From assembly GCA_902362435.1 (NCBI GenBank), contig CABIWW010000007.1, positions 62,001 through 126,000 of the forward strand: a DNA stretch of 64,000 nt, written 5' to 3'. Positions 19,447 through 27,443 of this stretch are shown piece after piece. This stretch comes from Eubacteriaceae bacterium (GTDB lineage Bacteria; Bacillota; Clostridia; Peptostreptococcales; Anaerovoracaceae). The position numbers were made by a program, and so were the translations under genes. Position 1 is the stretch's first letter; the number at the start of each line of letters is the position of its first letter. A model generated the notes under the pieces. That model was not told where the DNA came from. It saw only the letters and a program-made list of their open reading frames with translations, and did no database searches.

Positions 19447-20235
19447 ATGAGAAGGTTTTTCGTTCCGCCTGAAAACGTAGGTGAGAATACGATAATCATA
19501 GACGACAGGAATGATCTGCATCATATGATAAAGGTGCTGAGGCTCTCGGAGGGCGACCGCATAGCGATTTCCGACTCGCAGGAATGGGAGTATCAGGCGG
19601 AGCTGGTGCGTCTCGACAGCGACGGTGCCGAGGCCGCGATACTGGACAAGCAGAAGTTCACAGCCGAGCCGGAAACGAAGATAACGCTGTTTCAGGGGAT
19701 ACCGAAGCAGGGGAAGATGGAGCTGATTGTGCAGAAAGCTGTGGAGCTCGGAGCCAGCGATATCGTGCCTGTGTTCATGAAACGGACGGTGGTCACTGAC
19801 AAAGGCAACTTCGGTAAGAAGATACAGCGATGGCAGAAGATATCGGATGAAGCGGTGAAGCAGTGCAAGCGCGGGGTGATCCCGGAGGTGCACGATGCCG
19901 TGAAGATGGACGAGGCGATCAGCCGGTTCAGCGGGTTCGATATGGTGCTGTTCCCTTATGAAAACGAGCTGGGAACGACGATCAAGGATGTGCTGCGGGC
20001 GGCTGTTTCGCAGGGCTGCGATGGCAGCGCCGATGGTCCTGATGATGCAAAGCCTGCGGGCAGGCCTGTAAGCGTGGCTGTCATGATTGGCCCGGAGGGC
20101 GGATTTTCTGACGAAGAGGCAAAGGCTGTAGTAGAGGCCGGAGGACTTTCGGTGTCGCTCGGCAAGACGACGCTGAGGACGGAGACTGCGGGACTTGCAG
20201 CGATAGCGATGATAATGTACGAGCTGGAGCTTTAG
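19447..20235 (+). CDS. rsmE: 16S rRNA (uracil(1498)-N(3))-methyltransferase RsmE
   Basis: SPOUT-class enzyme that methylates U1498 of 16S rRNA. An N-terminal PUA-like domain is followed by the knotted SAM-binding domain with IGPEGGFSDEE and LGKTTLRTETA signatures. At 262 residues it is slightly long: about 20 residues rich in Asp, Gly, Ala and Pro (about 188-209) are inserted just before the IGPEGG motif. It lies in an operon with prmA. Confidence 0.95.
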   Translation: MRRFFVPPENVGENTIIIDDRNDLHHMIKVLRLSEGDRIAISDSQEWEYQAELVRLDSDGAEAAILDKQKFTAEPETKITLFQGIPKQGKMELIVQKAVELGASDIVPVFMKRTVVTDKGNFGKKIQRWQKISDEAVKQCKRGVIPEVHDAVKMDEAISRFSGFDMVLFPYENELGTTIKDVLRAAVSQGCDGSADGPDDAKPAGRPVSVAVMIGPEGGFSDEEAKAVVEAGGLSVSLGKTTLRTETAGLAAIAMIMYELEL

Positions 20236-20248
20236 ATCCGGCCGGAGA

Positions 20249-20357
20249 ATATATGAAGCTCCTGCGGGGATACCTGGATGCCGATCTACAGATCGACAGA
20301 TATATGAAACCCTTTTCAGGGATACCTTTATGCCGGCTTTCAGCCGACAAATATATG
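20249..20357. repeat. 51-nt tandem repeat with paired hairpins (two copies plus partial third)
   Basis: ATATATG recurs at 20249, 20300 and 20351, exactly 51 nt apart. Each full unit contains two small hairpins. The second is CGATCT-AC-AGATCG in unit 1 and CGGCT-TTC-AGCCG in unit 2, and the first is CTCC-TGC-GGGG versus CCCT-TTTC-AGGG. Base changes are thus compensated within stems while GGATACC and ATGCCG between them are kept. The array lies between rsmE and the RBS of the dehydrogenase gene. A frame of 35 codons (20253-20360) runs through it, but the copies differ by an internal 1-nt shift, which argues for RNA structure over peptide. Confidence 0.75.
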
Positions 20358-20372
20358 TAACGGAGGTGTGTT

Positions 20373-21284
20373 ATGAAGTGTGTTTTTCTGGACTGCGCGA
20401 TAATAAATCCGGGAGATATTTCCTGGGAAAAGCTGCAGTCGACAGTGGAATTCGAATACTATGACAGGACTGCGCCTGATCAGATCGCAGAGCGTCTCAA
20501 AGGTGCTGAAGGCGTGTTCATAGACGGTACTGCGCTGACGAGAGAGATCATGGAGTCGTGTTCCGATCTGAAATACATAGGCATAGCTGCGACAGGCTAT
20601 AATCATGTCGACCTCGATGCGGCGAAAGAGCTCGGCATAGCGGTGACGAACGTCTCCGGCTATGCGGCAGATGCAGTAGCTCAGCATGCCATCGCGCTGC
20701 TCCTTTACATAACGAACAAAATACAGATCTACAGCGATGCTGTCGCTGACGGCGAGTGGAACAGAGCCGAGGATTACACATTCATCAAGGCTCCGCTCAC
20801 GCTGCTTGCCGGAAAATCGATAGGCATAGTCGGATACGGTGCGATCGGAAAGCGTGTGGCTGAGATCGCCGAAGCGCTGGGAATGACTGTCAACATATAC
20901 AGCAGAGACAGGGAGGCAGCCATAGCATCCGATGTGCTCTCGCTGAACTGCCCTCTGACTAAGGAAAATGCAGGCATGATCGATGCCGGGTTCATCTCGA
21001 AGATGAAAGACGGTGCGATCCTGATCAACACGGCAAGAGGCGGACTTGTCGATGAATACGCGCTTGCAGCAGCGCTGAAATCAGGAAAGCTTGCGGGAGC
21101 AGGGCTCGATGTGCTCGCGTCGGAGCCGCCTGCGCCGGATGATCCGCTGGTAGGTCTTGAAAACTGTGTGATAACGCCGCACATCGGATTCATTCCGATC
21201 GAGGCGAGACAGCTGATAATCGACACGCTTGCAGAAAACCTGCAGAGCTTTATCGACGGCGGAGATCTGAACCGCATCGTGTAA
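20373..21284 (+). CDS. D-2-hydroxyacid dehydrogenase (glycerate/hydroxypyruvate reductase-like)
   Basis: NAD(P)H-dependent reductase of 2-oxoacids, 303 residues. The Rossmann motif GYGAIG lies near residue 154, and the catalytic Arg (NTARGGLVDE), Glu (ASEPP) and His (ITPHIGF) of the family are all present. Closest in style to glycerate dehydrogenases (HprA), but the substrate is not certain. The start follows CGGAGGTG directly after the 51-nt repeats, which may sit in its leader. No canonical terminator follows; a 10-bp hairpin without a T tract lies at 21305-21327. Confidence 0.88.
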   Translation: MKCVFLDCAIINPGDISWEKLQSTVEFEYYDRTAPDQIAERLKGAEGVFIDGTALTREIMESCSDLKYIGIAATGYNHVDLDAAKELGIAVTNVSGYAADAVAQHAIALLLYITNKIQIYSDAVADGEWNRAEDYTFIKAPLTLLAGKSIGIVGYGAIGKRVAEIAEALGMTVNIYSRDREAAIASDVLSLNCPLTKENAGMIDAGFISKMKDGAILINTARGGLVDEYALAAALKSGKLAGAGLDVLASEPPAPDDPLVGLENCVITPHIGFIPIEARQLIIDTLAENLQSFIDGGDLNRIV

Positions 21285-21304
21285 AAGGTGCGTCATCGAG
21301 CGGA

Positions 21305-21327
21305 CAGTCTGACAGGCTGTCGGACTG
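21305..21327. other. 10-bp perfect hairpin without T tract
   Basis: CAGTCTGACA pairs with TGTCGGACTG (one G-U) around a GGC loop, 20 nt past the dehydrogenase stop. It may stabilise the 3' end or terminate transcription inefficiently. Confidence 0.5.
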
Positions 21328-21345
21328 CCGGAAGAGAATGAATGC

Positions 21346-21430
21346 TGCCGGACGGTCGGGAAACTTGGACTGCCAGTTGGGAATGCGTGCCGCAAGTCGG
21401 GAAACTCAGGCTGTCAGTCGAGAAATTCGA
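21346..21430. repeat. Degenerate 20-21-nt tandem repeat, four copies
   Basis: A motif like GCCAGTCGGGAAACT recurs with its GGGAA (GAGAA in the last) at 21358, 21379, 21399 and 21420, spacing 21, 20 and 21 nt. It covers the short gap between the convergent dehydrogenase and wall-enzyme genes and runs into the last codons of the latter. Confidence 0.45.
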
Positions 21431-23291
21431 AGAAATCTTCCGGAGATACGTCGGGAGGTCTGAGATGTCTTTTGATCCTGTAAAGACATGACGGCTCTCC
21501 TTTTTTGATGGTGCTGACGCCTTCGGTGCAGCTCAGCGTCGCCTTGAAGCCCATTTTGCGAAGCTCGGCGTCGGTGTTTTCGCTGAAGGCTCCGAACGGA
21601 TACGTGAAAGTCGTTGGCGCGACTCCGGTGACATACGCGATCTTGTCCTGAAGCGCCATCACATCTGAACACAGGAAGCTGTCGTAGGAGCTGTCGCTTT
21701 CGCCTTTCATCTGTGAGACTCCGTTCCGCTTTTCGTATGTGTGGCAGTCGTAGGAGTGGTTCTGTATCTCCCAGTATCCGGAAAGGTGCATCTCGAGGAT
21801 ATCGTCCCATGTCACGTGAGCGTAGCCCGGGTTGCGGTCGATGTTCTCGGAAAATTCGTCGGACATTTTTCCCACGACGGACAGGACCGCCTTCATGTTG
21901 TACTTTTTCAGGAGCGGATAGGCGTAATAGTAGTTGTTGTAGTATCCGTCGTCAAAGGTTATCACGATCGGATATTCCGGCAGGGTGCCGCTGCCTTCGG
22001 CGAATGCGATGACTTCCTTCATGAACACAGGAGTGTAGCCTTTCTTTTTTATGTATTTCAGGTCTCTTTCGAAGAGATCAGGTGAGACTATGTATTTGTT
22101 GTTCTTTTTGTTTTCTTTCAGTATCGCGTGATACATTATCACAGGCAGCTCGATCTCGTCGGAGTCGGAGACATCTGCAGATGCTTCTTTTTCCTTGAGG
22201 TAGAAGTTCTCTTCTATGAACTGATATTTTCGTTCGTATCTGCCGGTATCCTCGTTTTTTATCACGGTGCATCTGTGTGATGAAAGCAGTTTCGTGATGG
22301 AGTAAAGGTCGATCCATATCTGCGTCGGGCTGTCCTTTGCGTCTTCGTCGAATATCAGCTGCATGCCGAAATGGAGATGAGGTGTGTCGATGTTGTTCGT
22401 GTTTTCTTTGAGGCTGTAGCCGGTCTGCCCGGTGAATCCGATGACGTCACCTGCGGTCACGGCCGCTCCGATGTAAAGGTCATCGGCGTACGGGTCATCT
22501 TTTCGCAGATGAGCGTAGTAGTAATACCGCTGCTTGTCATAGCTTCTGATGCCGATCCGCCAGCCGCCGTACTGGTTCCAGCCGAGAGCCTCGATCGTGC
22601 CGCTTTCCACCGCGATGACGGGTGTGCCTGTCTCTGTCATCATGTCGTGACCGAGATGGCGCCTGCTGTATCCGTAGCTGCGGTTTTCTCCGAAGTCGTC
22701 AAAATCGGAGTAATAGAAACCGTCTGCTATCGGCGAGAATGCTTTGAGGCCGTATGCTTTTTTCCACGTGCCGTCCTGAGTCTGAGAAAGATCCCGGGCG
22801 TCCCGGCCGGCATCCTGTCCGGACTGCCCCTGATTTGCTGACGTGCTGTCAGCCGGGATCTTTATCTGATATTCGCCCAGCATGCCGCCGAGCACAGCGC
22901 TGTACGCTTTGTGGTAGTAATCGAAATACTTCATGTCTTTTGTGAGCGCAGCGACGGAACGCCCGCCCTTTATATCGGACACGAAGCTGTCCATGTCGGC
23001 AGCTTTGTATCCTGCAAAATCTCCTCCGTACCTGGCGCCGAGATATGCAAGGACATCTGTCCAGTCTACGTGCACGGGTTCGTCATACGTTTCGATATCG
23101 ATGTCCATGGCCTTTTTCAGCACGTCGTAAGGAATGTTGAATTCGACCCACCTGATGGGTTTTTCTGCGTCTGATGACGGCTTGCCGGTGATAGCCGGGA
23201 TATCGGCCGCGATCAGCGAGAATGCGACAGACAGAGCTGTGCAGAGTATAGTCAGGCCGGCCGCCAGGACTCTGCCTCTTTTCTTTTCCAT
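21414..23291 (-). CDS. Secreted bifunctional M23 metallopeptidase / NodB polysaccharide deacetylase
   Basis: A 625-residue cell-wall enzyme. An N-terminal hydrophobic segment (about 8-30) is a signal peptide or anchor. After a unique region and a polar Ser/Gln/Asp linker (about 143-170) comes a LytM/M23 domain with the zinc motif H-x3-D (RHLGHDM, about 210) and HLHFG (about 305). A NodB domain follows, with TFDDG (about 445) and the NHSYDCH metal motif. The first cuts peptide cross-links, the second removes acetyl groups from glycans. Joining them in one chain is uncommon. The start is backed by AGGAGGT. It is monocistronic and divergent from mtaB. Confidence 0.9.
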   Translation of the reverse strand: MEKKRGRVLAAGLTILCTALSVAFSLIAADIPAITGKPSSDAEKPIRWVEFNIPYDVLKKAMDIDIETYDEPVHVDWTDVLAYLGARYGGDFAGYKAADMDSFVSDIKGGRSVAALTKDMKYFDYYHKAYSAVLGGMLGEYQIKIPADSTSANQGQSGQDAGRDARDLSQTQDGTWKKAYGLKAFSPIADGFYYSDFDDFGENRSYGYSRRHLGHDMMTETGTPVIAVESGTIEALGWNQYGGWRIGIRSYDKQRYYYYAHLRKDDPYADDLYIGAAVTAGDVIGFTGQTGYSLKENTNNIDTPHLHFGMQLIFDEDAKDSPTQIWIDLYSITKLLSSHRCTVIKNEDTGRYERKYQFIEENFYLKEKEASADVSDSDEIELPVIMYHAILKENKKNNKYIVSPDLFERDLKYIKKKGYTPVFMKEVIAFAEGSGTLPEYPIVITFDDGYYNNYYYAYPLLKKYNMKAVLSVVGKMSDEFSENIDRNPGYAHVTWDDILEMHLSGYWEIQNHSYDCHTYEKRNGVSQMKGESDSSYDSFLCSDVMALQDKIAYVTGVAPTTFTYPFGAFSENTDAELRKMGFKATLSCTEGVSTIKKGEPSCLYRIKRHLRPPDVSPEDFFEFLD

Positions 23292-23399
23292 GAAAGACCT
23301 CCTGTGTGTTTTAATTAAAAATATGAAGACTTCCGCTGTTTTATGAATGCCGCGGGTGTGCTATAATTACCTGTAATACGATCAGCGGGAGGACAGACG

Positions 23400-24842
23400 A
23401 TGAAAGTTGCATTCCACACATTAGGATGTAAGGTTAACCAGTACGAAACAGAGGCGATCTCGGAGAAATTCAGGGAAAAGGGCTATCAGGTTGTGGACGA
23501 GAGGGAGTTCGCCGATGTATATATCATAAATACATGCACGGTCACATCGGTGGCCGACAAGAAGTCGAGACAGTACATAAGAAAAATGAAAAAGCTCAAT
23601 CCCGACAGCGTGGTCGCGGTGACTGGCTGCTATGCACAGATCAAGCCGGACGAAGTGTCGGCTGTAGAGGGTGTCGATATAGTGGCGGGCACCAATGAAA
23701 AGAGCCGCCTGACTGAATATGTCGAGGAATTCATGCAGGAGGGGCAGCGCCAGATCCATATCAAAGGCTATGAGGAACTGGACGCCTACGATGACATGGG
23801 AACGATCACGAACACGGAGAACAGGACGAGAGCGTATATCAAGATACAGGAGGGATGCAACAGGTTCTGTACCTACTGCGTCATCCCGTATGCGCGCGGC
23901 AGAGTGAGGAGCAGACCGCTCGGCGATATCGTGAGCGAAGCGAAGCAGCTCGTGGACGCCGGGTATAAGGAGATAGTCCTGACGGGCATAAACACTGCGC
24001 TTTACGATATGGAAAGCGACACGCGTGCTCGCGCAGGAAACGGTGCGGATGTCGGATGTGCAGCTGACGAGCATGTGGATGCAGCTGCAGGTCATGCCGG
24101 CGGTCCGGATGACGGGAACTCGAATGCTGACAGGCAGGAGACCGGGCAGCTGTACGGCGTCGAGAAGATAATCGCGGTGCTCGATGAGATGCCGGGTGAT
24201 TTCAGGATCAGACTGAGCTCGCTGGAGCCTGCAGTAGTGAATGCGGACTATGTGAAAAGACTGCTGAAATACCGCAGGCTGTGCCATCACCTGCATCTTT
24301 CGGCGCAGAGCGGCAGCGACAGCGTGCTCCGCGACATGAACAGGCCGTACGATCGCGAAGAGTACATGGAGATCGTGGATGTGCTGAGGTCGTTCGATCC
24401 GCTGTACGGACTGTCGACAGATATAATCGTGGGATTCCCCGGGGAAAAGGAGAAGGACTTCGAGGAAAGCTGCAGCCTCGTGCGGGAGTGCGCTTTCTGT
24501 AAAACGCATATATTCAAATACTCCAAAAGGCCGTTCACGAAAGCGGCGGAGATGAAGGGCCATGTCGCACCGCAGGTGAAAAACAGGCGAAGTGAGACGC
24601 TCCATCAGGCAGGAAAGGAAGCCTCACTGCAGTTCTTTGCAGCAAACAGCGGCAGCGAAGCGGTAGTGCTGGCGGAAGAGATCTACGAGGAGAAAAAACT
24701 GATAACCGGGTACACAGGAAACTATATAAAAGCGTATATAAAATATGAAGATCTGCAGGACGCCGAACGCATGCTCAACACCTTCGTGAAGGTACGGCTG
24801 CAGGAAGCATTCGAAGACGGCATGACGGCGGAGCTGGTGTGA
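23400..24842 (+). CDS. mtaB: tRNA t6A37 methylthiotransferase MtaB
   Basis: Radical SAM enzyme that converts t6A37 to ms2t6A in tRNAs reading ANN codons. The N-terminal UPF0004 domain has its three cluster cysteines (TLGCKVNQ, NTCTVT, VTGCYAQ); the radical SAM CxxxCxxC is C153/C157/C160; a TRAM-like domain closes the chain. At 480 residues it is about 40 longer than usual because of an Ala/Gly/Asp-rich insertion at about 206-250. It belongs to the split hrcA-to-yqeY block. The start follows GGGAGG. Confidence 0.93.
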   Translation: MKVAFHTLGCKVNQYETEAISEKFREKGYQVVDEREFADVYIINTCTVTSVADKKSRQYIRKMKKLNPDSVVAVTGCYAQIKPDEVSAVEGVDIVAGTNEKSRLTEYVEEFMQEGQRQIHIKGYEELDAYDDMGTITNTENRTRAYIKIQEGCNRFCTYCVIPYARGRVRSRPLGDIVSEAKQLVDAGYKEIVLTGINTALYDMESDTRARAGNGADVGCAADEHVDAAAGHAGGPDDGNSNADRQETGQLYGVEKIIAVLDEMPGDFRIRLSSLEPAVVNADYVKRLLKYRRLCHHLHLSAQSGSDSVLRDMNRPYDREEYMEIVDVLRSFDPLYGLSTDIIVGFPGEKEKDFEESCSLVRECAFCKTHIFKYSKRPFTKAAEMKGHVAPQVKNRRSETLHQAGKEASLQFFAANSGSEAVVLAEEIYEEKKLITGYTGNYIKAYIKYEDLQDAERMLNTFVKVRLQEAFEDGMTAELV

Positions 24843-24919
24843 CGGGCGAAGTCGGAACGTGACGGTTTTTTGAAAAAGCGACGGCCGATGAAACGGCAGC
24901 GGGGATATAGAATGCAAGA

Positions 24920-24995
24920 AAAAATACACCATGGCGATGGGTGTGCTCAATGTCTGATTGACAGCGGGCATGCCGGATCGGATGGTGTATTTTTG
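24920..24995. terminator. Long-stem bidirectional terminator
   Basis: AAAAATACACCAT at 24920-24932 pairs perfectly with ATGGTGTATTTTT ending at 24994; the 49-nt loop can itself fold. It separates mtaB from the convergent amidohydrolase gene. Confidence 0.8.
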
Positions 24996-25010
24996 TGGGT
25001 AGATGGATTC

Positions 25011-26297
25011 CTACAGGAACTTGTCCAGCTCTGCTTCCACCTGTTTTCTTTTTTTGATTTTCGGATGATCGATGATGCTGCCTCTTGCCACGATCATCTC
25101 GAGATCCCGCAGAGCGCGAAGGTCTTCCAGCGGGTTCCCGGCGGTGACGATCATATCTGCGGCTTTTCCTTTCTCGATGGATCCGGTGATATCCCCGATA
25201 CCGGCGAGCTCAGCGCTTCGGCTGGTCGCGGTATATATGGCGAAAGAGTTGGAGACGCCGACGTATCTGTGGAAGTAGTAAAGCTCGCGCCAGAAGTCGT
25301 ATTGAGTGATCCATGGACAGCCGACGTCATTGCCGAGAACGACAGGGATATCGTTTTCAAGAGCTGCTTTCGCGCAGTCAACGATACCTTCGAAAACGAC
25401 GTTGCCGTTGTACTGCTCCACTTCGCTCGCGTTGCTGACGGAACGGTCGAACAGAGCGTACGGCAGGGCCGGCGAGATCGTAGTGCAGAGGAACGCTCCG
25501 CGCTCTTTGAAAAGCCTTATCATATCGTCATCGAGCTCAGCGCCGTGCTCGATGGAGTCTACTCCGTTTTCCAGTGCGGCACGGACGCCTTCAGGAGATT
25601 CGACGTGTGCAGCGACAAGATAGCCGTCTGCATGTGCCTGACTGCATACCTCGCGAATCATTTCCGGCGGCATCTTCATTTCACCGGGAACACCTTTTTC
25701 TTTAGCATCCAGCACTCCGCCGGTGATCATGAGCTTGATGAGATCGACTTTTTCTTCCTTTGATTTCTCAAGCTGCCTGAGCGCATCCGGAATACTTGCC
25801 GCAGCGACGGCGACGGATCCTGCCATGTGTCCTCCGGGAACGGATATCCCCTGATTGGCGGCGAGGATGCGGGGACCGGTCTTGGCGCCTGATTCGATCT
25901 CGTCGCGCAGACGTGTATCGAAATCGGCGAGTCCTCCGACTGTTCGTATAGTCGTGACGCCGCCCATAAGCTCGTCCTTTGCAAAACCTGCTACCATTTT
26001 ATAGGCGATCGCCCTGGTGAGAGAGGTGCTCATGATATTTTTAACCAGCTTCTCGTTATCGCGCTGCTTTTTCTGAGGCTTTCCGTTGCCTGCGAGATGT
26101 ACGTGCATGTTGATCAGCCCGGGAAGTATGTAACGCCCGTGAAGGTCGATGACATCGTAGCCGCTGAGATCGAGATCTGCCGTATCAGGTACGATATCAG
26201 CGATAATGCCGTCATGCACCAGGATGCAGAGCCCTTTCTGTATTTTCATATCTCTGGTCCCGTCCAGAATAAGTCCGTTTCTAAATGCGTGATCCAT
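25011..26297 (-). CDS. Metal-dependent amidohydrolase (Xaa-Pro/Xaa-Arg dipeptidase- or imidazolonepropionase-like)
   Basis: A 428-residue cytosolic TIM-barrel hydrolase. The HxH motif is H65/H67; a Lys in DLIKLMITGG is in the position of the carboxylated bridging lysine; later ligands are in AAHVES, SIEHG and GNDVG. The small beta-sandwich is built from both ends, with the N-terminal VIDLHGRYILPGLINMH strand. Members cleave C-terminal dipeptides or cyclic amides; the substrate here is unknown. It is monocistronic and convergent with mtaB. Confidence 0.87.
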   Translation of the reverse strand: MDHAFRNGLILDGTRDMKIQKGLCILVHDGIIADIVPDTADLDLSGYDVIDLHGRYILPGLINMHVHLAGNGKPQKKQRDNEKLVKNIMSTSLTRAIAYKMVAGFAKDELMGGVTTIRTVGGLADFDTRLRDEIESGAKTGPRILAANQGISVPGGHMAGSVAVAAASIPDALRQLEKSKEEKVDLIKLMITGGVLDAKEKGVPGEMKMPPEMIREVCSQAHADGYLVAAHVESPEGVRAALENGVDSIEHGAELDDDMIRLFKERGAFLCTTISPALPYALFDRSVSNASEVEQYNGNVVFEGIVDCAKAALENDIPVVLGNDVGCPWITQYDFWRELYYFHRYVGVSNSFAIYTATSRSAELAGIGDITGSIEKGKAADMIVTAGNPLEDLRALRDLEMIVARGSIIDHPKIKKRKQVEAELDKFL

Positions 26298-26967
26298 AAT
26301 AATTCTCCGATCCTTTTTCCTTGGATTTGCTTGTTTTAACTATACACCAGATCGCAGAGCGTTTGCAAGATTTAGTGCCGTGCGTCATCTGTTACGGTGA
26401 GGATTGTCGGACACGTCAGCTACAGCGAAACCTGCGCTCTGACGGCATACGGCTTTTATGCAAAGTTTATGCACGTGTGCTTGAGTCTGAGCGATCAGTT
26501 CGGAAATCGCAAATGTATATAAATCATGCTTGAGAGGAGTGTTTTGATACAGTGCATTGTATTTTTTGTGTCTGTTTTCAGTGGATTTCGTAAATGGGTT
26601 TCTGTCGGCTTTCAGCAGGTTTTGCAAAGGCTGCAGCTGAGCTGAAACCTGCAGGGATTTTAGTGAATTGCATGCATAATTATTAGCTAAATACTTGCGA
26701 ATATGCATAAATATTCATATATAAATTTTTCCAAATTTGAGATGTTACGAAACATCCCAAAAAGCGCGGATTTCATATATTTGACAGTTATTGGAAATAA
26801 CGACCTGCGGGTTTTATAATAGAAAATCGCATCTTTCGGTATTCCGGGCGGAGTTTTATCAGGCTTTTGCAGATCCGGCGGTATCGCATGCATATCAGAT
26901 AAGCAACAGCGTGTTGCTTGTCTGTGAAAAGGTTCTGTGTTAAAGTTGCATAAAGGAGGTGCTCTAT
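26298..26967. other. 670-bp intergenic region, no gene; several dyads
   Basis: No convincing reading frame on either strand. It becomes AT-rich from about 26500. Structures seen: GCAGGTTT/AAACCTGC around 26617-26655 with an inner CAGCT/AGCTG hairpin; GATGTT-ACGA-AACATC at 26741-26756; GTTATT-GGA-AATAAC at 26787-26801; and a 10-bp hairpin GATAAGCAAC/GTTGCTTGTC at 26898-26922. The last two lie at the promoter and in the leader of the gene at 26968. Confidence 0.55.
26787..26820 (+). promoter_or_regulatory. Promoter with overlapping 15-bp dyad for the HTH/zinc-ribbon gene
   Basis: TTGGAA at 26791-26796, an 18-bp spacer and TATAAT at 26815-26820. The perfect dyad GTTATTGGAAATAAC (26787-26801) covers the -35, as expected for a repressor site, possibly of the HTH protein itself. 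About 145 nt of leader follow. Confidence 0.5.
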
Positions 26968-27408
26968 ATGGATACAAAGGATATTTTATACAGCCTGAGA
27001 ACGGAAAAAGGGCTTTCACAGGATGAACTGGCAGAAAAAGTTTTTGTTACAAGACAGGCGGTGTCGCGCTGGGAAAACGGTGAAACGACGCCCAATGTGG
27101 AGACTTTGAAACTGCTTTCAAGGTTCTTTGATGTTTCTATCAACACTTTGCTCGGCTCGCCGAGACAACTGGTATGCCAGTGCTGCGGCATGCCTCTTGA
27201 AGATGGTACTACCAGCAGAGAGCCGGACGGTTCTTTTAATGAGGAGTACTGCAAGTGGTGTTATACCGATGGCGAGTTCAAGTACACAAGTAAAGAGCAG
27301 CTGATCGATTTCTGTGTAGAACATATGGCAAATGAGAACTGGCCGGCAGAGCAGATCCGCGCGCATATGGAGGCGGTTGTGCCGGAGTTGAATCACTGGA
27401 AAAAATGA
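26968..27408 (+). CDS. XRE-family helix-turn-helix protein fused to a zinc-ribbon domain
   Basis: 146 residues. Residues about 3-58 form a Cro/C1-type HTH (VTRQAVSRWENGETTPN recognition region); the C-terminal half has a putative zinc ribbon with CQCC near residue 69 and CKWC near residue 92, followed by a short helical tail. The start at 26968 is set by AGGAGG 8 nt upstream; an in-frame GTG at 26959 overlaps that RBS. It is probably a DNA-binding regulator with a metal- or redox-sensitive module. The next gene starts 35 nt downstream, so the two are likely co-transcribed. Confidence 0.82.
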   Translation: MDTKDILYSLRTEKGLSQDELAEKVFVTRQAVSRWENGETTPNVETLKLLSRFFDVSINTLLGSPRQLVCQCCGMPLEDGTTSREPDGSFNEEYCKWCYTDGEFKYTSKEQLIDFCVEHMANENWPAEQIRAHMEAVVPELNHWKK

Positions 27409-27443
27409 TCAGCAGATAGATCAGAAACTGTGGAGGCGTGCGT

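Noticed and set aside
20249..20357. 51-nt repeats as a CRISPR array
   Set aside because: There are no unique spacers; the units are directly adjacent and diverged, and no cas genes are near.
20253..20360. 35-codon peptide gene in the repeat array
   Set aside because: The two units differ by an internal 1-nt shift, so the peptide is not conserved between copies while the hairpins are; kept only as an alternative.
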